64,000 nt of DNA from Staphylococcus auricularis (GTDB lineage: Bacteria > Bacillota > Bacilli > Staphylococcales > Staphylococcaceae), in the NCBI RefSeq assembly GCF_001500315.1, contig NZ_LLER01000007.1, positions 62,001-126,000 on the forward strand, in the 5' to 3' direction. The notes beneath the pieces are model-generated. The model did no database searches and was not told the origin of the DNA. It saw nothing but the letters and a program-made list of their open reading frames with translations. The position numbers and the translations under genes were made by a program. Every line of letters starts with the position of its first letter. The stretch's first letter is position 1. Positions 8,158 to 17,507 of the stretch are shown here, one piece after another.

Positions 8158-8164
8158 CCAATAT

Positions 8165-8371
8165 ATGCAGGTCAATTATGACAGAATCAATATCGTTTCA
8201 CTAAAAATGATAAAAACAGATATATTAAGTTATCTAAAAGATTGTATTCCCAGTCCTGAGGATGTTGCAGAAATTATACAATCATTTATTGTGAACTGTG
8301 ACCTAGAACATCGCATTCTTATATGTATGAATAGAAAAATGAACCTCGTCATATTCAACCACTCCCTTTAG
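8165..8371 (+). CDS. Doubtful 68-residue ORF, possibly a relic
   Basis: An open frame from ATG 8165 directly after the decayed DUF1643. It holds the same relative position as the 73-residue gene after the intact DUF1643 at 5108, and its end (NRKMNLVIFNHSL) faintly recalls that protein's NNDLQTIINHYL. No good ribosome binding site is visible. It is more likely the remnant of that neighbour than a working gene. Confidence 0.3.
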   Translation: MQVNYDRINIVSLKMIKTDILSYLKDCIPSPEDVAEIIQSFIVNCDLEHRILICMNRKMNLVIFNHSL

Positions 8372-8409
8372 ATTTATTAACCCAAAAGTGATACAAGCTA
8401 GCAATTACA

Positions 8410-9245
8410 TTATAATATGTATGGATGATCAATTTTCCATTTATTATAGATTTCTTCAAATCTTTCAATCTCACCTTCACTATATATCTTTTTGGTTTTC
8501 AACCATTCAAAAAAACTAGGTAAAGAAGAATAATGCTTTGTACTTCTTGTTCTTGGATAATTTTGCCAATATACCTCAAATAATTCCTTACCTAAAAATT
8601 TAAATGGTCCATTACCTTCAATAAAATCATTAATATTGTTTGATTTAAAACTACCAATATTTTCCGTGTTACCTGATCCAGGTTTATCACCAGAAATTTT
8701 ATGTTTTTCTTGTATAAAATACTTACTATTTATATATGGTGGTATAATATCTGCTATATTTTCAAATGAAGCTATTTGTCCTTCTATTGCATCAGGGTTT
8801 CGCTCATAAACAAAACCTATTACAAAATGATGCGTATATTGATCATATGGGAAACAAATGTTTTTAGTATTATTTCTCATAAAACTATTAAAAGAACCGA
8901 GAGTTATATTGTATTTTTTATTATACCTTTTTTATTTTTTTGCAAATAAGTTGTTTTTACATCAATTGCTATGTATTTTTTTACACCATTTTCAAAATAT
9001 CCTATAGTAAAGTCAGGGTATATATTTTGACCTTCTGGTATGATATAATCGAGATTGTTTTTATCACAAAAGGATTTAATGCTAGGTGCTATAACTAATT
9101 CAAAAACCCTTCCAATTAATTTAGTATCTGTCCCTAAAGAATATACCTTACCAGTTTCATCAACTAAACCCTTTATATCCCATATAGGGTTTGAATTTGA
9201 AATTTCAACATTTAAATCTTTAATAAAGTTATCAAAATTATACAT
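8410..9245 (-). pseudogene. EcoRV-type type II restriction endonuclease, split by a one-base frameshift
   Basis: Reads from ATG 9245. The first frame (113 residues, to 8904) carries the nuclease active site of the EcoRV family: YPDFT (Asp78) and IDVK (Asp95, Lys97), the PD...DxK arrangement of EcoRV Asp74/Asp90/Lys92. It also has VYSLGTDTK, like EcoRV IYPLGSDTK. The second frame (8410 to about 8934) continues the homology: ITLGSFNSF, MRNNTKNICFPYDQY and KPGSGNTENIGS, the last matching the EcoRV DNA-recognition loop. The frames join if one base is added in an A-run (T6 on the plus strand at 8914-8919 or 8928-8933), giving about 278 residues against 245 for EcoRV, with a longer C-terminus. It is divergent from the methyltransferase at 9284. 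The lesion may be a real inactivation, a phase-variable tract or a sequencing indel. Confidence 0.9.
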
Positions 9246-9283
9246 TTCACATTCCCTCCAACTATGAAAGCGAGTATGATATT

Positions 9284-10192
9284 ATGAGTATAAATCAAAA
9301 TTTTAATAAAGTCATCGTCCCACCAATAAAAATTCAAGGAATTAAAAGTAAATTAATTCCTTTTATTAATTCTTCAGTTAATTGGAAACACAATCAAGGA
9401 ACTTGGATTGAACCATTTTTAGGTTCTGGAAGTGTGTTATTTAATATACAACCTTCTAAAGCAATTGTTGGTGATTCTAATCCACACCTCATAAATTTTT
9501 ATAAAGATTTGCAAAGTAATAAAATAACTCCAGCAATGATACAAACTTTTTTATTCAATGAGGGTGCAAAATTAAAAGCTAGCGATGGCGCATATTATTA
9601 TGAAGTAAGAGAAAGGTTTAATTCCTCTCCAAATTCATTAGACTTTCTATTTCTAAATAGAAGTTGCTTCAATGGCATGATTAGATTCAATAAAAAGGGT
9701 TACTTTAATGTTCCATTTTGTAAAAAACCTGACAGATTTCGACAAGCTTACATTACAAAAATCGTAAATCAAACAAAAAAAGTCAAACAATTAATACAAA
9801 ATAATGACTGGACGTTTATAAATACAGATTGGGAAGATACAATTTCAAATGCAAGCCATAATGATTTTATCTATTTAGATCCTCCATATATAGGTAGAAG
9901 TACTGATTACTTTAATAATTGGACTGTAAATGAAGCAATGAAAATGGCACAAATAGTACAAAAAAGTAAGGCAGGTTGGGCATTATCAATGTGGAAATCT
10001 AATAAGTATAGATGCAACAACTATATAAATTACTGGGATGCTTATGAAGCAAATATAAATCATTTTTATCATTTGGGCTCTAGCGAAAAAAACAGAAATG
10101 AAGTAAATGAGGTTTTGCTCATAAAATATGGATACGAGCAACATGAATTTGACAAAATTACTGAAAACCTACAACTAAAATTCAAGATTTAA
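9284..10192 (+). CDS. EcoRV-type DNA adenine-N6 methyltransferase (D12 class)
   Basis: 302-residue methyltransferase expected to protect GATATC by N6-adenine methylation. Order of motifs: VPPIKIQGIKSKLIPFI, SAM-binding EPFLGSGSV (about residue 45), DSNPHLINFY, EVRERFN, LNRSCFNGMIRFN, VPFCKKPDRFRQAYI, and catalytic DPPYIG (about residue 205). The same blocks occur in the same order in M.EcoRV as I remember it, so the specificity call is strong for a read-only assignment. ATG 9284 lies 38 bp from the divergent nuclease start, so the promoters overlap. It is intact, so the genome should be methylated even if the nuclease is dead. It converges on rlmH, with a shared bidirectional terminator. Confidence 0.93.
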   Translation: MSINQNFNKVIVPPIKIQGIKSKLIPFINSSVNWKHNQGTWIEPFLGSGSVLFNIQPSKAIVGDSNPHLINFYKDLQSNKITPAMIQTFLFNEGAKLKASDGAYYYEVRERFNSSPNSLDFLFLNRSCFNGMIRFNKKGYFNVPFCKKPDRFRQAYITKIVNQTKKVKQLIQNNDWTFINTDWEDTISNASHNDFIYLDPPYIGRSTDYFNNWTVNEAMKMAQIVQKSKAGWALSMWKSNKYRCNNYINYWDAYEANINHFYHLGSSEKNRNEVNEVLLIKYGYEQHEFDKITENLQLKFKI

Positions 10193-10218
10193 CTTTTCTT
10201 TAGCTTTCGCCACATTTT

Positions 10219-10259
10219 AGAGAAACTTATTCGTTTGAATAAGTTTCTCTATTTTTTTT
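10219..10259. terminator. Bidirectional terminator between the methyltransferase and rlmH
   Basis: A perfect 14-bp stem, AGAGAAACTTATTC (10219-10232) with GAATAAGTTTCTCT (10237-10250), followed by ATTTTTTTT on the plus strand. It separates the convergent methyltransferase and rlmH genes and sits 2 bp inside the SCC end. Confidence 0.85.
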
Positions 10260-10261
10260 AT

Positions 10262-10289
10262 AAAAACCGCATCATTTATGATATGCTTC
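10262..10289 (-). other. SCC attachment site (att core) at the end of rlmH
   Basis: On the minus strand the end of rlmH reads GAAGCATATCATAAATGA, then TGCGGTTTTT. This is the SCC insertion core recognised by Ccr recombinases, with the stop codon inside. The chromosome lies to the right (rlmH body) and the cassette to the left. No second copy of the core was found between 1 and 10,261, so the far att site lies outside the window. Confidence 0.85.
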
Positions 10290-10751
10290 TCCCTTCATAA
10301 TCTTAAATGCACGATAGATTTGTTCTAGCAGAATCACGCGCATCATTTGATGTGGGAAGGTCATCTTACTAAATGAAAGGGCATAGTCACTGCGTGCTAA
10401 GACGTCTTGATGGATCCCATTTGAGCCGCCTATGACAAATACGAAATCGCTTTGGCCCTGAGTCATGCGTTGGTCTAAGTTTTGAGCAAGCTTTTCGGAT
10501 GTCAGCATGTTTCCTTCAATCTCAAGTGTGATCACAGTTTGTTGTGGTTTTATCTTACCGAGTAGACGGTCCCCCTCTTTAGCTTTCACTTGTTCGATTT
10601 CTTTGTCACTCATATTTTCTGGCGCTTTTTCATCCGGAACTTCTATCAATTCCACTTTGGTGTATGCACTCAATCTTTTTTCATATTCTGCGATTGCTTG
10701 TTTCCAATATTTCTCTTTTAATTTACCTACAGAAAGTATCGTTATCTTCAC
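10272..10751 (-). CDS. rlmH: 23S rRNA pseudouridine-1915 N3-methyltransferase RlmH (OrfX)
   Basis: Methylates pseudouridine 1915 of 23S rRNA using SAM. The start is GTG at 10751 (product begins [16 protein letters not shown]), 6 nt after GGAGG, giving 159 residues, the exact family length; the longer frame to 10811 is rejected. The SPOUT-fold SAM site shows FVIGGSNGI and the conserved C-terminus shows [17 protein letters not shown]. The last codons form the SCC att core, so the cassette insertion restores the C-terminus exactly. Confidence 0.97.
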   Translation of the reverse strand: MKITILSVGKLKEKYWKQAIAEYEKRLSAYTKVELIEVPDEKAPENMSDKEIEQVKAKEGDRLLGKIKPQQTVITLEIEGNMLTSEKLAQNLDQRMTQGQSDFVFVIGGSNGIHQDVLARSDYALSFSKMTFPHQMMRVILLEQIYRAFKIMKGEAYHK

Positions 10752-11180
10752 TTTTGTGCCTCCAATTATGTAAAACAAGTAAGTTATTAGAGTTATCCAC
10801 AAGTTGTACACTTGTTAACAGCTTTCCCTCTTATTATAGCAATAATGTATACAGATTATTAACTTATTTGGGGATTTTTAAGGATAAATAAGCTTTTTTG
10901 TTGTTTATTTGTGGATAACTCTGTGTATAATGTGGGTATTTTGCTGTGAATTGTGCACAACACTGAATAACTTTGTGCATAACTTACATGTTTTTGCGGT
11001 CTGTTTTACATAGTTATTCACAGGATTTACGTTTTCTATACATTTTTTACAGAAAAACAGCATTGTCTTCACGTTTTTTACTTAGTATGTTTATTCATTA
11101 CTTATTATTTCAAATTTTCTCACCACCATTTTCGATAAATCACCTCTATACTGCGGTCACAATGACCTCCTTTTGTCCCG
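10752..11180. other. Intergenic region upstream of rlmH, AT-rich, with DnaA boxes
   Basis: About 430 bp without a convincing gene; the plus-strand frames here lack ribosome binding sites and are Phe/Leu/Ser-rich translations of AT-rich DNA. It contains the rlmH promoter region and the DnaA-box cluster listed separately. Confidence 0.6.
10793..11022. promoter_or_regulatory. DnaA-box cluster upstream of rlmH
   Basis: Five exact TTATNCACA matches in 230 bp: TTATCCACA at 10793-10801, and on the minus strand at 10910-10918 (TTATCCACA), 10922-10930 (TTATACACA) and 10974-10982 (TTATGCACA), then TTATTCACA at 11014-11022. This is nearly the density of oriC, about 30 kb away. From memory, B. subtilis has a DnaA-box cluster near yydA, the rlmH orthologue, so it may be a conserved DnaA-titration or regulatory site. 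Confidence 0.7.
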
Positions 11181-11213
11181 AAAAAAAGAGCCAGAAGTTA
11201 ATTCTTCTGACTC
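11181..11213 (-). terminator. Terminator of the walRKHIJ operon
   Basis: On the minus strand, GAGTCAGAAG - AATTAA - CTTCTGGCTC (one mismatch) is followed by seven T residues, about 50 bp after the walJ stop. Confidence 0.85.
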
Positions 11214-11264
11214 GTCAAAAATGCGATTAGCACTCAATTTTAATAACTGAGTCTACCCGCTGTC

Positions 11265-12056
11265 TTATAATGTATAAATTGGAGTAGCCTCTGCTTTATC
11301 AGTATCACAAAGCAAGACTTCTTTATTTGTATCAATATCATGCTCATTGAGCACTTGACCGACACTCATGCGCGCTAAATCTTTCATATTGTTATCTTGA
11401 GATAAATGAGAGAGGTAAATACGTTTCGTATTTCCTGTGATAACATCCGTCATCGCTAGTCCTGCATCTTCATTAGACACATGCCCTGTGTCACTGAGTA
11501 TACGTTGTTTCGTATTCCAAGGATAACGACACATGCGCAACATATCCACATCATGGTTGCTTTCAAACATAAAGCAATCACTACCCTGAATCATACCTTT
11601 CATACGGTCTGAGACATATCCTGTATCCGTTAAGATCGTAAATTTCTTATAGTTATTATGGAAAATATAAAACTGTGGATCTATCGCATCATGAGACACA
11701 TTAAATGATTCAATATCAAATCCGGCGATATTTTGTGTTTCATATGGGTTAAAGATAAATTTTTGCTCCATAGGAATCTTATTATCTTTTTTCTCAATCG
11801 CTGACCATGTCTTTTCATTCGCATAGACAGGTAGGTGATATTTTCGAGCGAGAACGCCTAAACCTTTAATATGATCCACATGCTCGTGTGTCACTAGAAT
11901 CCCGCTTAAATCTTCTATTTTTTTATCAATTTGCGCAAAGAGGCCTTCCATTTTCTTGCCGGTTAAGCCTGCATCCACAAGCAAGCTTCCTTTTTCACTT
12001 TCTACATAAGTGGCATTGCCTGTACTACCACTCGCTAACACACTCATTCGTATCAA
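11265..12056 (-). CDS. walJ: Metallo-beta-lactamase-fold hydrolase WalJ (YycJ/VicX)
   Basis: Last gene of the walRKHIJ operon. 263 residues; metal-binding motif HEHVDHIKG at about residues 57-65, further ligands in NVSHDA, TDTGYVS and a C-terminal YLSHLSQ. Members of this family are thought to act as 5'-3' exonucleases in mismatch repair or cell-wall-linked functions. The start is probably TTG at 12056 (product [14 protein letters not shown]), 9 nt after AAAGGG; ATG three codons later is the alternative. 181 bp separate it from walI, more than between the other operon members. Confidence 0.93.
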   Translation of the reverse strand: MIRMSVLASGSTGNATYVESEKGSLLVDAGLTGKKMEGLFAQIDKKIEDLSGILVTHEHVDHIKGLGVLARKYHLPVYANEKTWSAIEKKDNKIPMEQKFIFNPYETQNIAGFDIESFNVSHDAIDPQFYIFHNNYKKFTILTDTGYVSDRMKGMIQGSDCFMFESNHDVDMLRMCRYPWNTKQRILSDTGHVSNEDAGLAMTDVITGNTKRIYLSHLSQDNNMKDLARMSVGQVLNEHDIDTNKEVLLCDTDKAEATPIYTL

Positions 12057-12237
12057 GTAATTTCACCCTTTCTAGCCTTAAACAACGACATATATTTGAT
12101 TTTTATACTACCGGCATACTTCCGGTTCACTTACTTGATTCTTTAACTATTCTATTATACCAGTATGTGTGTGCTATTTCTAAAATCTGCTACGGCGTCT
12201 TGTACTATTTTCGAAAAACCCTCACTACTCTTTCTCG

Positions 12238-13020
12238 TTAATTTTCCTTCACAACGTGGGGATCATTACCCACCGCTTCAACATAATAAGTGGTTGTCTT
12301 ACCTTTATGTTTCACATCAATCGCCCAATTGGATTGAAGGACTTGTACATTAGGTTCTTTAACGACGGTGTAATAACCTAAATGGATATTGGATACTTCA
12401 TCGTGACGTTCTAAATAACGATTAAAGTATAGTGTTTCAATTGCAGAACGTGCAGAGTTCACTTGTTCTGGTTCATTATTTTCACCATTTGAAGGCTTGA
12501 TATGACTCATCAATGTTTGTTCAAAACGGGTTGCCTTACCATTTTCAATCTTGAACGTTAGACGTGCTTTACTATTATCCATCACTGGAAAGCCTTTGTG
12601 CACTTGTTCAAATACAGCTTCATCATCATTGATGCTTCTTAATTCATATGCCTTACCGTCATATATTTTATCGCGCACATACGCTTTAAGGTCATCTGTT
12701 TGGTCTTCGCTGACTTCAATCGTGCGATCGATATCGCCTTTGAGTGTAGTTCCGTCATTTTCTGTCGCCACTTTACTATGGCTCTTCGCATATTCTGAAA
12801 AATCGTTACTGCGAGCAGTGAGTAATTGGGTTTTTAGATTTTTCGTTGTAGGTAAATCACCCGGAATACTGATTTGTTCTTGTTTAAAATTGACTTTATT
12901 TTCTTGTTCACTGTCTTGAATATGAGACTGATTGACTTTATTCGCATAAATCACGATCAACATGATGTTGACTAAAATAAATACAAAGATAAATGCTGTC
13001 TTCGCGCGTTTCCAGTTCAT
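12238..13020 (-). CDS. walI: Two-component regulatory accessory protein WalI (YycI)
   Basis: 260-residue membrane-anchored regulator of the WalK sensor kinase. A single N-terminal transmembrane helix (about residues 8-26, TAFIFVFILVNIMLIVIYA) is followed by an extracellular alpha/beta domain. ATG 13020 directly abuts the walH stop. YycH and YycI contact WalK in the membrane; in S. aureus they support WalK activation. Confidence 0.94.
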   Translation of the reverse strand: MNWKRAKTAFIFVFILVNIMLIVIYANKVNQSHIQDSEQENKVNFKQEQISIPGDLPTTKNLKTQLLTARSNDFSEYAKSHSKVATENDGTTLKGDIDRTIEVSEDQTDDLKAYVRDKIYDGKAYELRSINDDEAVFEQVHKGFPVMDNSKARLTFKIENGKATRFEQTLMSHIKPSNGENNEPEQVNSARSAIETLYFNRYLERHDEVSNIHLGYYTVVKEPNVQVLQSNWAIDVKHKGKTTTYYVEAVGNDPHVVKEN

Positions 13021-14364
13021 TTATTTTAGCCCCCCATTTCCATCGTATTCGTGCCAGTCACCTTTATACTCGATAAACCAGCGTGGGATGAGTTCACTGT
13101 TACGTTGAATTTCAATATCGTTTTTATCAGGGTTATCGTTGATCGCATAACCAATCGTCATATTAGATACCGCTTCGAAGTTAATATTTGGGTTATTTGC
13201 GAGTGATGCACGTACTTTTTCTACCCCATCGAGTGTTTTCTCTTCGTCACCGCTATCGATGGTGATGTTCGTTTTCAACAGGGCACGGCTATAGCTAAAG
13301 ATACCGTGGTCGCCCCAAGACACACGTAATGATTCTAAATCGTCTTCGTTAAATGTTGGACGGCCATTAAAGAACATTTGATACATCAGCTCACCGCTTT
13401 TGTCATCTTTATCAAAGAGACGGAAATCATCGGTAAAGCCGCCGTGATGGTTGATATAATCAAACGTACTTGGAATAACCTCTTTCATATTTTTCGAGCT
13501 GTTTCTGTCCTCAGATAAGTTTTTATATTGATATTTTTCACTTCGGTCGTTGTAGTTTGCGACGCCTGTATTATTATTGTACGTCGTCGTACCACTTTTC
13601 GCACTGCGCACCACCACAGAATCATTAAAGAGGATAGCGTTCATCGTATCCACACTAAAATGACTGTAAATCGTACGATATGATTTTAATTTTTGTTCTT
13701 CACTTGGCGCAAAAATGTGCGTCGCTTTATCTACAGTATCTTTATTCGTAATTATTTCCGCATACGGTTTCATTTTCTTGTCTAGGTTGTCGAGTGTATC
13801 GGAAAATTGAGTTGCTGATGCTGAGGATTTCATTTTCACCACATCATGACGGTCCTTACTAATCGCATACATTTGTAGTTTGCCGTTCTGATCCTCATTA
13901 ATCAACAGACGGTTAAAGTTGAAGTCATTTGGCACTCTCGCCTCGATGTTCATCACTTGTCCGAGATACGTGGAGAGTGGCATGTCATAAGAAAAATCAA
14001 ACACGACAAAGTCATCGCTCAAATCAGGAATAATCAAGTTATGCTCACTGTGCATATGTTGGGTATGCGTCACTTTCTGATCTTGAATGACTTTATTGAT
14101 TTTTTTAACACTGTCACGATGTGCTTCCATCCCTTTAACGTCACCTTCATTAGAATGAATCAGTTGGTAAGGGGTGATGACTTCATCCATCGACACATTA
14201 TTCGGTTTCCCAATCGTTTGAGACTGGTTCTCTGTTTTATCGTCTTCGGTCCGATCTACATCGGAGACATCTGGCGAGAAATTCCATGTCATATAGGTGA
14301 GGACGATGCTGAGAAGGACAAGTGCAATAAGTACGGCTGATTTAGCTATCTCTTTACTCGACAT
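13021..14364 (-). CDS. walH: Two-component regulatory accessory protein WalH (YycH)
   Basis: About 447 residues with one N-terminal transmembrane helix ([19 protein letters not shown]) and a large extracellular portion; partner of WalI and WalK. ATG 14364 is preferred; a GTG three codons upstream (14373) is also possible. Either start overlaps the end of walK by about 11-20 nt, so the two are translationally coupled. Confidence 0.93.
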   Translation of the reverse strand: MSSKEIAKSAVLIALVLLSIVLTYMTWNFSPDVSDVDRTEDDKTENQSQTIGKPNNVSMDEVITPYQLIHSNEGDVKGMEAHRDSVKKINKVIQDQKVTHTQHMHSEHNLIIPDLSDDFVVFDFSYDMPLSTYLGQVMNIEARVPNDFNFNRLLINEDQNGKLQMYAISKDRHDVVKMKSSASATQFSDTLDNLDKKMKPYAEIITNKDTVDKATHIFAPSEEQKLKSYRTIYSHFSVDTMNAILFNDSVVVRSAKSGTTTYNNNTGVANYNDRSEKYQYKNLSEDRNSSKNMKEVIPSTFDYINHHGGFTDDFRLFDKDDKSGELMYQMFFNGRPTFNEDDLESLRVSWGDHGIFSYSRALLKTNITIDSGDEEKTLDGVEKVRASLANNPNINFEAVSNMTIGYAINDNPDKNDIEIQRNSELIPRWFIEYKGDWHEYDGNGGLK

Positions 14365-16186
14365 CCCAATCACCGTCTTCTATGACTTCACAAGGAAGTG
14401 TAATAAAGATTGACGTACCTTGTCCTTCGACACTATTCGCCCAAATACGTCCGTTATGTGCTTCGACAATTTCTTTAGAGATGGCAAGTCCAAGACCTGT
14501 ACCACCCATTTTACGTGTACGTGCTTTATCTACACGGTAGAAACGATCAAAGATCTTGTTCACTTTGTTGAGTGGAATACCGATACCATTATCTTTGATG
14601 CGGATCGTCATACGGTTGTATAACGCATTTTGTTTCATGTGAAACTCAACGCGTTTGTCGCCGCGAGAGTATTTCATCGCGTTGGTGATAACATTATCAA
14701 ACACTTGGGTCATCTTATCTGGATCGATTTCAGTGAAGATCGTATCATTTGGAATTTCACGTACAAATGTTGTATCTTTCGCTGACATTTCGTGGCGGTT
14801 AATAATTTTATTAATGAACATGTTGAAGTCGACAATTTCTTTAGTAATTTGATCTGATTCGTTATCCATTTTAGATAACTGTAAGAGATCGTTAACTAGT
14901 CGAATCATACGTTCAGTTTCTTCTCGTGTGACAGATAAGAATTGTGGTGCAATCTCTTCATCTTTCCAAGCACCTTCTTCAAGCGCTTCGATGTAACTAT
15001 TCATGGATGTTAGTGGCGTACGCAATTCGTGTGAAACGTTCGCAACGAATTCACGACGTTCACGTTCGACTTGTTGTTGTTCGGTTACATCGTGTAACAC
15101 GGCAATATAACCTGTAACAAAGCCAGTATCTTGCACGATGGTACTGAAGTTAACACGTACGATAATATTTTCTTCTTCGTTGATATCGAGCAAGAAGCTA
15201 TCGCTATTTTCTTGGATTTCATCTAGTGAATAATCCGCTTCTAAATCTAAGACTTTCAACAAGTAATCGCCAATGACTTCATCTTTCGTCGTGCCAAGCA
15301 TTTTCAGTGCCATATCGTTAATAATGCGCACACGGCCGCGGCGATCGGTTGCTAAAATACCATCACTCATATGTCTGATGACAGAGTCGAGTCGCCGTTT
15401 TTCACTTTCTGTATTAGCTTGTGCTTCTTGTACACGTTTGGATAGATTGTTGAAGGCGAGTGCGAGTTCACCAATTTCGTCATTACCGTAGATTTTTACA
15501 CGTTGGGTATAGTTCCCTTTCGCCATTTCTACGGTTTGGTTACGCATATCTGTGATTGGTTTCGTAATCGTACGGGCAATGAAGAACCCGAGAATGATGG
15601 TGATAATAAGCGAAATCGCCGTACCTACGATAAAGATTTGGTTAATATTGCTGAGTTGGTTATATACATTGTTGATGTCGGCTTCGATATAAATGACACC
15701 CAATGTACCTTCTGCAGTCTTCACTGGTAAGTTATAGACCCACACACGTTGTTTCCCATTACCGTAATCTTTTAGAATCGTTTGGTTATTCGGTTCTCCG
15801 AGTGATAGGGTTTTCTGGATGGAGCTGTCGTTTGTTTTTTTGTATAAATAACGACTGCGGTTAGACTGCTTGGAGGTTGCCAGGATGGTTTGTTCTTTAT
15901 CAATGTAGCGAATTTCTATAATTTCTTGACGGTTGGCATACTCATTAAGTAAGTTTTGGACTTCTTTCGAGACATTGACCTGACTGTCATTTTCATAAAT
16001 TTTTTCTACGTTAATTTCAATTTGTTTCGCATATTGAGAGATATTATTTTTAAATGTTTGTGTCAGTTCTTTCTCTAAACTATTTGTGAAATACAATCCG
16101 ATGATTTGCATCCCAATAATAATGAGCAAGACATAAACGATAACGAGTTTGGTGTGTAGAGATTGAAAGTGTTTAAGCCATTTCAT
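14354..16186 (-). CDS. walK: Essential cell-wall sensor histidine kinase WalK
   Basis: 610 residues, S. aureus WalK-like. Transmembrane helix 1 is at about 12-32, an extracellular Cache-like domain at 33-180 and transmembrane helix 2 at about 182-202. HAMP follows, then PAS (about 262-370), dimerisation domain with phospho-acceptor His in [12 protein letters not shown] (about 386), and ATPase with N box (NAMKYSR), DNGIGIP, and GTGLGLAI. It senses cell-wall state and phosphorylates WalR. It lies 13 nt after walR. A parS-like sequence lies within the coding region (14631-14646). Confidence 0.97.
   Translation of the reverse strand: MKWLKHFQSLHTKLVIVYVLLIIIGMQIIGLYFTNSLEKELTQTFKNNISQYAKQIEINVEKIYENDSQVNVSKEVQNLLNEYANRQEIIEIRYIDKEQTILATSKQSNRSRYLYKKTNDSSIQKTLSLGEPNNQTILKDYGNGKQRVWVYNLPVKTAEGTLGVIYIEADINNVYNQLSNINQIFIVGTAISLIITIILGFFIARTITKPITDMRNQTVEMAKGNYTQRVKIYGNDEIGELALAFNNLSKRVQEAQANTESEKRRLDSVIRHMSDGILATDRRGRVRIINDMALKMLGTTKDEVIGDYLLKVLDLEADYSLDEIQENSDSFLLDINEEENIIVRVNFSTIVQDTGFVTGYIAVLHDVTEQQQVERERREFVANVSHELRTPLTSMNSYIEALEEGAWKDEEIAPQFLSVTREETERMIRLVNDLLQLSKMDNESDQITKEIVDFNMFINKIINRHEMSAKDTTFVREIPNDTIFTEIDPDKMTQVFDNVITNAMKYSRGDKRVEFHMKQNALYNRMTIRIKDNGIGIPLNKVNKIFDRFYRVDKARTRKMGGTGLGLAISKEIVEAHNGRIWANSVEGQGTSIFITLPCEVIEDGDWDVE
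14631..14646. promoter_or_regulatory. Degenerate parS-like site within walK
   Basis: TGTTTCATGTGAAACT matches 14 of 16 positions of the ParB-site consensus TGTTTCACGTGAAACA. Many parS sites lie inside genes near oriC, and this is about 27 kb from oriC. Binding is not shown. Confidence 0.35.
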
Positions 16187-16199
16187 TTAACGCAGCCTC

Positions 16200-16901
16200 T
16201 TAATCGTGCTGTTGTAAGAAGTATCCTACACCACGACGCGTTACAATATACTCTGGATGAGAAGGATCATCTTCTATTTTTTCACGTAAACGACGAATCG
16301 TTACGTCTACTGTTCGTACATCACCGAAATAATCATATCCCCACACCGTTTGTAATAGATGTTCACGTGTCATTACTTGTCCCATATGTTTAGATAAGTA
16401 ATGGAATAATTCGAATTCACGATGCGTTAATTCAATGTCTTCACCGCGTTTTTTAATTGAATACGCATCTGGGAAAATTACGATATCTTTGATTGTTATT
16501 TCGTTAGATGTATCTTCTGTATCTGTCGCAGGTTGTGAATAATGACGACGTAAGTTTGCTTTCACACGTGCGATGAGTTCACGTGTACTGAATGGTTTTG
16601 TTACGTAATCATCTGCACCGAGTTCTAAGCCTAACACTTTATCAATTTCTGAGTCTTTCGCTGTAAGCATAATAATAGGCATTTCATATTTTTTACGAAC
16701 CTCACGGCAGACTTCCATGCCGTCACGACCTGGAAGCATGATATCTAATAATACGATGTCAGGTTCTACCTCATATATTAAATCAATTGCATCGTTTCCG
16801 TCATAAGCACAATGCACTTCATAACCTTCTTTATTCAGATTAAATTCTAAAATATCAGCAATTGGTTTTTCATCATCGACTACAACAATTTTTCTAGCCA
16901 T
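16200..16901 (-). CDS. walR: Essential response regulator WalR
   Basis: 233-residue OmpR-family regulator of autolysin and cell-wall genes, length identical to S. aureus WalR. The start is [18 protein letters not shown] at 16901; the upstream in-frame ATG at 16916 is unlikely. The receiver domain has acidic pocket DDE, phospho-Asp in [12 protein letters not shown] (about 53), Thr in MLTAK and Lys in VTKPFS; the C-terminal winged helix contains [12 protein letters not shown] and [13 protein letters not shown]. It is the first gene of walRKHIJ. Confidence 0.97.
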   Translation of the reverse strand: MARKIVVVDDEKPIADILEFNLNKEGYEVHCAYDGNDAIDLIYEVEPDIVLLDIMLPGRDGMEVCREVRKKYEMPIIMLTAKDSEIDKVLGLELGADDYVTKPFSTRELIARVKANLRRHYSQPATDTEDTSNEITIKDIVIFPDAYSIKKRGEDIELTHREFELFHYLSKHMGQVMTREHLLQTVWGYDYFGDVRTVDVTIRRLREKIEDDPSHPEYIVTRRGVGYFLQQHD

Positions 16902-17224
16902 TTTTATAAACCTCATTTCTCGATTATGATGACAGTTAATGTTCTTTTTGTATTTTCTTCTACACTGTATAATTTACCATTTATAGTGGGTTAATTCTAT
17001 GAAACTAAATAAAACATTATATTGCTATATTGTACCATATCATGACTATTTTTTAATTCCCTTAAAACTATGGTGACTACGGTAGGCCCTTCTTAGTTAA
17101 CGAATATGAATCTATTAAGTGAACCTAGTTTCAAAATGAATGGTTATAGATGTATGCGTTGTTTGGAAAATGTACACAATGTCGCATATCTTGAGTAACA
17201 CGCATCATTCAAAAATTTGCATAC
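16902..17224. other. walR upstream region
   Basis: About 320 bp between walR and the tRNA terminators. It must carry the walR operon promoter. AT-rich; I see no gene, repeat or riboswitch. Confidence 0.5.
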
Positions 17225-17252
17225 AAAAAGAGGATGACACGCGTCACCCTCG
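17225..17252 (-). terminator. Second terminator downstream of the tRNA pair
   Basis: On the minus strand GAGGGTGAC - GCGT - GTCATCCTC is followed by TTTTT. It lies behind the first tRNA terminator, so the two act in tandem to protect walR from read-through. Confidence 0.75.
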
Positions 17253-17270
17253 GATGAAAAATGAATGCAT

Positions 17271-17299
17271 AAAAAAATGCCCATCCTATTGGAAGGGCA
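17271..17299 (-). terminator. Terminator of the tRNA-Glu/tRNA-Asp operon
   Basis: On the minus strand TGCCCTTCC - AATA - GGATGGGCA is followed by seven T residues, directly after tRNA-Asp. Confidence 0.8.
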
Positions 17300-17302
17300 A
17301 GA

Positions 17303-17375
17303 CGGTCCCGATGGGATTCGAACCCACGCTCTCCTGCGTGACAGGCAGGCGTGTTAACCGCTACACTACGGGACC
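17303..17375 (-). tRNA. tRNA-Asp (GTC)
   Basis: Full cloverleaf on the minus strand with a 7-bp acceptor stem (GGTCCCG/CGGGACC), D-loop AGCGGTTAA, anticodon loop CTGTCAC (GTC) and T-arm GGTTCGAATCC. The discriminator is G and CCA is not encoded. Confidence 0.97.
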
Positions 17376-17384
17376 TAAATTGAA

Positions 17385-17459
17385 TGGTGACTCCTACGGG
17401 ACTCGAACCCGTGTTACCGCCGTGAAAGGGCGGTGTCTTAACCGCTTGACCAAGGAGCC
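17385..17459 (-). tRNA. tRNA-Glu (TTC)
   Basis: Full cloverleaf on the minus strand starting GGCTCCTTGGTCAAGCGG, anticodon loop CTTTCAC (TTC), T-arm GGTTCGAGTCC; CCA is encoded. It is cotranscribed with tRNA-Asp, as in other staphylococci between purA and walR. Confidence 0.97.
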
Positions 17460-17478
17460 TGTCTCAAGCACAGAATTT

Positions 17479-17507
17479 ATTATAGCAACAGTTCAGTAGG
17501 AACACAA
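17479..17507 (-). promoter_or_regulatory. Promoter of the tRNA-Glu/Asp operon
   Basis: On the minus strand TTGTGT (17507-17502), a 17-bp spacer and TATAAT (17484-17479), ending 20 bp before tRNA-Glu. Confidence 0.8.

Noticed and set aside
1..10271. Search for mec genes, a second SCC att core or insertion sequences
   Set aside because: No mecA/mecC, transposase, or second copy of the GAAGCATATCATAAATGA core was recognised; the far cassette end must lie outside the window.
10507..11230. Several plus-strand frames over and upstream of rlmH
   Set aside because: Either antisense to rlmH or AT-rich translation without ribosome binding sites; the region is better explained by DnaA boxes and promoters.
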